Source: Actomonas aquatica (GTDB taxonomy: Bacteria; Verrucomicrobiota; Verrucomicrobiia; Opitutales; Opitutaceae). From it: DNA of 64,000 nucleotides. A program made the translations under genes and the position numbers. The stretch covers positions 4,311,753-4,375,752 of the forward strand of contig NZ_CP139781.1 of assembly GCF_019679435.2 (NCBI RefSeq), written 5' to 3'. Shown one piece after another: positions 55,886-64,000 of this stretch. How positions within the stretch are numbered: the first letter of the stretch is position 1; every line of letters starts with the position of its first letter. The notes below the pieces were generated by a model. That model saw only the letters and a list, made by a program, of their open reading frames with translations, did no database searches and had not been told where the DNA came from.

Positions 55886-56909
55886 GCGGTTGAGCTGGAG
55901 TTTGTAGCCATCGTGACGATGCTACTGGTCTTCGTGATTCGAAATCGGCTCCAATGCGCTTGGTTGGGTTGTGGTGAAGCGGTGGGCTGGTGCCTGACGG
56001 GACGACGTCTCCGGTTGATCGGGTTGGGCCTTTGCGTGGCGTTGGTGGGTGTGCGGGGTGAGGGCGAGGAGGCGGGAGAGGGCGAGAAAGACTTGGTGCG
56101 GTTTGGGTTTTCGCAGCGGCTGTTTCGCACGGTGAATTCCAATGATGCGCATGCGGCGGTGCGGGTGTGGTCGAATGCGATTTTGGATGGGTGGGGGTTC
56201 CAGGTTTCGACGAATATCTACCTGTTCGATACCTTGGACGACTTGGTGGGGCGGGTGCGGAACGGGCAGGTGGAAGGCATTGCGGTGACGTTGGAGGAGT
56301 TTTGGGAAGTGCGGGACCAGATCGAGGTGGGGCCGGTGTTGTTGGGCACGGACGGGGAGGTGGAGTGGCAGGAGTTTGTGGTGGTGGCGCGGCGGGACCG
56401 CGGGTGGACGGAGCTCGCGGATCTGCGCGGGCGGACGTTGCGGGGGTGGGATGCGCCGCGCACGGGCTTGGCGGTGCGCTGGTTGACCCTGGAGTTGGAC
56501 GCGATGGGGGTGGAGGGAGGGCCGGAGGCGTTTTTTGAGGGGGAGCCTTCGATGCAGCCGAAGGTGTCGCAGGTGCTATTGCCGGTGTTCTTCGGGCAGG
56601 TGGACGTGGGACTGGTGACGCGGCGTTCGCTGGAGTTGATGGCGGAACTCAACCCCCAGATCGGGCGCGATTTGGTGGTGCTGGCGTCGTCGGAGCCCTA
56701 CATCGCGACGCTGTGTTTTCTGCGGAAGGACTTTGATCGGCCGTATTTGCCGAAGCTCTTGGAGGCGCTGGAGTCGATCGGCGATACGGTGGCGGGGGAG
56801 CAGATCGTGACGCTTTTTCAGCAATCGGGTCTGACCGTGGTGGATGCGTCGGAGCTGGATAGCAGTCTCGCGTTGATGGACCGCTACGAGGCTTGGCGAG
56901 AGCGCGAGG

Positions 56910-60374
<3,465 letters not shown>

Positions 60375-60727
60375 GCCGACAAGTCACGCCGGTGGGGGCG
60401 GGAGAGGGGTCGCGGAGGGGCGGGGGGCAAAGGAGCCGGGTGTTCTCACCAGTGGGGAAACCAGAAAGACTTGGTAGTGGGGATAGACCCTGAGGTGCCT
60501 GGCCAGGCGGCGACCGCAGGAATTCCGTCCCGGAAAATGGGGCGTAGAACCAGCGTTCACGAGGGGCTTCTTTTACGTTAAATGGGGGGCAAACCTCAAG
60601 GACCGTTAGCATCCTTAATGTAAATAGTTGCCATTACCCTTTTCCCTCGGGGGTAACCCCAGGGCCTACACGGGTCCATTTGGGGGTGGGTGGCGGAGGG
60701 TGTCCCCAGTCTACGCCCTCGGTGGGG
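60375..60727. other. Spacer between the kinase and the methyltransferase
   Basis: 353 bases. It has a hairpin CCCT..GGGGGTAACCCC..AGGG at 60644-60664 and an AT-rich patch near 60610-60640 (TTAATGTAAATAG), probably part of the kinase promoter. No ORF or repeat family recognised. Confidence 0.5.
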
Positions 60728-61369
60728 TTAGGTGCTGGTGCGACGGGCGAGCACCATGAGCCAGGGGAAGGGGTTGAGCCAGCGTTCAACGGTGAAACCT
60801 TGGGTGGCGAGCAGGCGGCCGAAGGCGGCGCCGGTCCAGTGGTTGAGGTGACCGGGGGTGTTGCCGAGGTCGCCCCAGTATTTGCCGCGCGCCATGTTGA
60901 GAACGCGCCAGATGGGTTCGTGGGGGACGGACAGCACGTAGTAGCGCGCGCCGAGGGCATGCATGCGGGCGAGGCCGATGGCGGGCTCTTCGAGGTGTTC
61001 GAGGACTTCGCAGCAGACCACCACGTCGCGGGCGTGGGCGGTGCGGCTCAGCTCGTAGGCGCTGGCTTGGGCGAAGTGGAGGCGCTCGGTGGCGAGGGGA
61101 GCGTTGCCGGCGATGAGCGCGGTGGAAAAATCGGTGGCGAGGATATCGACGGGGTGTTGCTCGGCCATGAGGGTGGCGAGGCGACCTTCGCCGCAACCGA
61201 CCTCGAGGATGGAGCGGGGGGCAGCGGCGGCGAGGGCGGCGAGGAAGGCGCGGTCGAAACCTTGCACGAGGGCGCGCGAGATCGGGTTGGACAGGTTGGC
61301 CTTGTCCTCCTGGTTGCCGATGTAGATGCCGGCTTCCTGTTCCCGGACGTGATTGCGCGCTGTCGACAT
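60728..61369 (-). CDS. Class I SAM-dependent methyltransferase
   Basis: A 213-residue Rossmann methyltransferase. Motif I is ILEVGCGEGRLATLMAE, motif II DILATDFSTALIAG, motif IV VVVCCEVLEHLEEPAIGLAR (a HxEx-type acidic loop), post-motif YYVLSVPHEPIWRVLNMARGKYWGDLGNTPGHLNHW. The 'PHEP..RVLNM.RGKYWGDLGNTPGH.NHW' sequence is common in sugar/lipid-associated methyltransferases, e.g. near glycosyltransferase genes. Start ATG at 61369. Divergent from the secreted protein gene at 61555. Confidence 0.9.
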   Translation of the reverse strand: MSTARNHVREQEAGIYIGNQEDKANLSNPISRALVQGFDRAFLAALAAAAPRSILEVGCGEGRLATLMAEQHPVDILATDFSTALIAGNAPLATERLHFAQASAYELSRTAHARDVVVCCEVLEHLEEPAIGLARMHALGARYYVLSVPHEPIWRVLNMARGKYWGDLGNTPGHLNHWTGAAFGRLLATQGFTVERWLNPFPWLMVLARRTST

Positions 61370-61554
61370 AGTAGGTCTGACAGGTCGGCGGCGGGCTGGG
61401 TTGAAGTCAAATCTTCAGGGGGCGCGGCAGTGGGTTAACCCGGGCGCGGGGAACATTGGGAAATTCCGGCGGACTCATCCCCTTTGGGCGTAGTGCTGGC
61501 CTGCTTTCGCCATACCCCTCCCCCTCATCGCCAACCCCTCGTTCCGTTTGTATC

Positions 61555-62352
61555 ATGAAACGCACTACATCCCTCCTGCTGGGCAGCCTGACCCTGTGTC
61601 TGGGCGCCAGCCTGCTCACGGCTGAAACGGCCAAACTTGTCACCTATGCCAAGACGCATGGCAGTTATCAACGAACGCCGGTCGAGGCGGGTCCGGAGTA
61701 TGCGGAGTCGTTTGTGATCAACATGGGCCAATACAACCTGAGCGGGACCGATGATGAGGCCCTCGAGGCGGTGAGCTTTGCCGACATCGAGGAGGAGCTC
61801 GGGGCGGTCTTGGAAAACGAAGGGTTCAAGCCGGCCGAAAACCGCGAGGCGGCGGATTTGCTGATCGTGGTGCATCGCGGACGCACGGCGCCGGAGCGCG
61901 GGCGGAACGCGGCGCCGGTGTATCTGGATCAAAACCATCGCGGTTCGGTGTCGAAGGTGAATTCGCCGGCCGGCAACCTGATCGAGGTGGCCAAGGTGTT
62001 GGGCTACTACGAGGAGCTGGCGGGGCTGATGATTGAGAACCGGGTGAGTTCGACGGATTTTAAGTTGGCCGATCTCCGGACCGAGCTGGAGCAGGAGCGG
62101 TATTATCTGGTCATCGCGGCTTATGATTATCCGACGATGCAGCGCTCGGGGCGGCGGGTATTGTTGTGGGAGACGCGGTTGAGTTTTGCGGCTGAGAACA
62201 AATCCTTCGCGGATCGGTTTGCGGCGATGCTGCAGGCGAGCGCGTCCTACTTCGGGCGCAACACGCCTTACGGTCTCCAGCGGGAGTTCGTGCGGCTCGA
62301 TGCCGCGGGTGAGGGGCCGGACGCTCGGCGGCTGGCGCTGGGGCAGTATTGA
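61555..62352 (+). CDS. Secreted protein of unknown function
   Basis: A 265-residue protein from the ATG at 61555 with signal peptide MKRTTSLLLGSLTLCLGASLLTAET. It contains the DUF4136-like or CsgG-like phrase EELGAVLENEGFKPAENREAADLLIVVHRGRTAP and later ERYYLVIAAYDYPTMQRSGRRVLLWETRLSFAAENKSFADRFAAMLQASASYFGRNT, consistent with an exported alpha/beta domain. The family link is only suggestive. Convergent with the OppA-like gene, 9 bases apart. Confidence 0.7.
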   Translation: MKRTTSLLLGSLTLCLGASLLTAETAKLVTYAKTHGSYQRTPVEAGPEYAESFVINMGQYNLSGTDDEALEAVSFADIEEELGAVLENEGFKPAENREAADLLIVVHRGRTAPERGRNAAPVYLDQNHRGSVSKVNSPAGNLIEVAKVLGYYEELAGLMIENRVSSTDFKLADLRTELEQERYYLVIAAYDYPTMQRSGRRVLLWETRLSFAAENKSFADRFAAMLQASASYFGRNTPYGLQREFVRLDAAGEGPDARRLALGQY

Positions 62353-62361
62353 CGCCAGTGC

Positions 62362-63990
62362 TCAGTCGGTGGTCTTGAAGCCGACGAGGCGCCAGGGCGT
62401 GAGTTCGAGGATGTTCTGGCGCCAGTTGTCGATGCGCGGATCCACCAGGCGCGTGACGGCGTAGTAGGCGTAGGGGATGACCGGCATCTCTTCGGCGAGG
62501 ATGGCGTCCATCTGGTGGTAGAGCGCTTCGCGGGCGGCGGGGTCGACGGTGCGGCGGGCCTCTTCGTAGAGGGCGTCGTAGTCGGCGTGGACCCAGCCGG
62601 AATTGTTGGTGCCGCTGTCGCCCTTCATGAGTTCGTAGAGCTCGATGGGTTCGGGGGTCCACGGCAGCCAGGAACCGCGGGCGAGGTCGAAGGCCTGTTG
62701 CTGGCGGGAGTCGAGGAAGACCTTCCACTCCTGGTTGTGCAGGGTGACGTCGACGCCGAGGTTTACCTTCCACATTTGCTGAATGGCTTCGCCGATCTGT
62801 CGGTTGCGCTCGTTGGTGTTGTAGAGGTATTCGACGGAGGGAAAACCGGCCCCGTCGGGGTAGCCAGCCTCGGCGAGAAGACGGCGGGCCTCGGTCACGG
62901 ATTCGGTGAGCACGGTGCCCGGGGTGTGACCGGGGACGGGACCGACGAAAGCGTAGGACGGCGGGGCGCCGGTGCGGATGACGGCGTCGGCGAGTTGGCG
63001 GCGATCGAGGGCGAGGGAAAAGGCCTGACGCACGCGCACATCGTCGAAGGGTGGGCGGGTGGTGTTGAAGGAAATGTAACTGGTGGCGACACGCGGCGTG
63101 ATGCGCAGGGCGGGATCGTTGGCCTCGCGATAGATGGCGATCTTGTGGCTGGGCACGCCGTTGGTGAGGTGGAGTTGGCCGGTGCGGAAGGCGCGCTCCT
63201 CGGCGTCGAGGCTGTCGATGGCGAAGAAGCGAATCGAGTCGGCTTCCACCTCGCGCGGGTAGTGCGGGTTGCGCGTGACTTCGACGTATTGGTTGGGCCG
63301 CCAATCGGTGAGTTTGTAGGGGCCGTTGGTGACGAGTTCGCCGGGGCGGGTGAAGTTGGTGCTCAGGCTGTAGGGATCGCCGGCGGCGCGCACGCTGGGA
63401 AAGTGCACGGGCAACCACGGGTAGGCGGTGAGCATGCCGAGGAATCCGGCGGTGGGTTCGCGCAGGGTGAGCACGAGCGTGTGGTCGTCGGGCGCGTGGA
63501 TGCCGAGGGTGGAAGGGTCGGTGGTGCGACCGTTGAAATAGTCCTCCACGCCGACGATGGGGTAAGCTTTGACGGCGAGTTCGGCGGCGAGGGATGGGGT
63601 GACAAAACGGATGAGCGACTCGACCCACTGTTGGGCGGTGACGGGATCGCCGTTGGACCAGCGGTTGCGCGGGTCGAGGTGGAAGGTGTAGGTGCGGCCG
63701 TCGGGCGAGATCTCCCAACTCTGGGCGGCGGCGGGCTCGACGGCGGAGATGTCGGCGTTCCAATCGACGAGCGGATCCCAAAGCGCGCTGATGATGGAGG
63801 ATTCGGACGAGCCGGTGTTGCGATGCGGATCGAGCGAGGATGGTTCGAGGCCAACGCTGATGAGAATTTGATTTTCGGCGCGGGCGGTGTCGGCGGGCGC
63901 GGTGCGGGAACAAGCGGTGAGGGCGCAGGCCACTGCGAGCAGGCCGAGTCCGGTGAGAAGCCCGCGAGTGGGCAGCGACGGCGAAGGCAT
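62362..63990 (-). CDS. Peptide-binding lipoprotein, SBP family 5 (OppA/MppA-like)
   Basis: A 542-residue lipoprotein: MPSPSLPTRGLLTGLGLLAVACALTACSRTAP (LTAC lipobox, Cys27). Family 5 motifs: ILISVGLEPSSLDPHRNTGSSESSIISALWDPLVDW, PDGRTYTFHLDPRNRWSNGDPVTAQQWVESLIRF (the SBP_bac_5 signature), FNTTRPPFDDVRVRQAFSLALDRRQLADAV. It delivers oligopeptides (or murein peptides) to an ABC permease that is not in the window; the operon may continue beyond position 64000. Start ATG at 63990. Confidence 0.93.
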   Translation of the reverse strand: MPSPSLPTRGLLTGLGLLAVACALTACSRTAPADTARAENQILISVGLEPSSLDPHRNTGSSESSIISALWDPLVDWNADISAVEPAAAQSWEISPDGRTYTFHLDPRNRWSNGDPVTAQQWVESLIRFVTPSLAAELAVKAYPIVGVEDYFNGRTTDPSTLGIHAPDDHTLVLTLREPTAGFLGMLTAYPWLPVHFPSVRAAGDPYSLSTNFTRPGELVTNGPYKLTDWRPNQYVEVTRNPHYPREVEADSIRFFAIDSLDAEERAFRTGQLHLTNGVPSHKIAIYREANDPALRITPRVATSYISFNTTRPPFDDVRVRQAFSLALDRRQLADAVIRTGAPPSYAFVGPVPGHTPGTVLTESVTEARRLLAEAGYPDGAGFPSVEYLYNTNERNRQIGEAIQQMWKVNLGVDVTLHNQEWKVFLDSRQQQAFDLARGSWLPWTPEPIELYELMKGDSGTNNSGWVHADYDALYEEARRTVDPAAREALYHQMDAILAEEMPVIPYAYYAVTRLVDPRIDNWRQNILELTPWRLVGFKTTD

Positions 63991-64000
63991 GCGGGGGACG

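Noticed and set aside
60644-60664. Riboswitch or terminator in the 60375-60727 spacer
   Set aside because: A CCCT..AGGG hairpin exists but has no T-run and no recognised riboswitch core; it is mentioned only as a hairpin in the spacer.

Overview
The window is GC-rich chromosomal DNA (roughly 65% G+C by eye) from a bacterium that looks like a member of the Verrucomicrobiota, probably the Opitutaceae. This is inference. The supporting signs are the mix of families (glycogen synthase, GH29 and GH2 glycosidases, CstA, WG- and MORN-repeat proteins, secreted proteins ending in tandem 'LVNISTR..GFVV' beta modules) and the many short hairpin and AT-rich repeat phrases between genes. I see about 48 protein genes, one tRNA-Val(CAC), no rRNA, no CRISPR array and no intact IS element other than a REP-associated tyrosine transposase (RAYT).

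Layout. 0-6.8 kb: HI0933-type flavoprotein, CPBP protease, AEC transporter, TerC protein, glycogen synthase GlgA, HAD hydrolase. 6.9-10.9 kb: two tandem HPF-like ribosome hibernation proteins and Tex, all on the minus strand. 11.2-14.1 kb: thymidine phosphorylase and a PilJ-type chemoreceptor. 14.4-16.7 kb: tRNA-Val, a duplicated ~160 bp non-coding block and a lone AT-rich P-loop ATPase, the best candidate for acquired DNA. 17.0-20.7 kb: a secreted WG-repeat/MORN-repeat operon. 20.9-28.7 kb: cold-shock/DUF1294 membrane protein, alpha-L-fucosidase, an entericidin-like mini-lipoprotein missed by ordinary length cut-offs, a receiver-histidine kinase protein and a reprolysin-like metalloprotease. 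29.3-34.9 kb: ClpB and a secreted YCF48/BNR-like protein. 35.4-40.9 kb: Dus, a GH2 glycosidase, a DCC thiol oxidoreductase, and the RAYT flanked by its repeats. 41.1-54.7 kb: PatB-like aminotransferase, two Hsp20 genes, a Bax-like glucosaminidase, SGNH hydrolase, CstA, a large tetratricopeptide-like membrane protein, DUF1810, a URO-D family protein and a GT2 glycosyltransferase. 54.9-64 kb: two PhnD-like binding proteins beside a very large hybrid histidine kinase, a methyltransferase, a secreted protein of unknown function and an OppA-like lipoprotein.

Functional themes are stress and translation control (two HPFs, Tex, ClpB, two Hsp20s), polysaccharide and peptide use (GlgA, GH29, GH2, SGNH, OppA, CstA) and sensing (MCP, REC-HK, PhnD-like proteins with a hybrid HK).

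The most notable feature is the repeat landscape. A RAYT (39700-40152) has three 103-109 bp palindromic units at an exact 120 bp period on its left and one unit 18 bp after its stop codon, with a further copy at 47.2 kb. Separately, at least 14 short elements with the classical REP layout (GTAG or GTGG followed by a hairpin) are scattered over the window. One lies in-frame inside the first gene. Three loci repeat the same composite order, a TCCGCC..GGCGGA hairpin followed by a GTAG hairpin. All coordinates were read by eye, and family names rest on recalled motifs, not on database searches.
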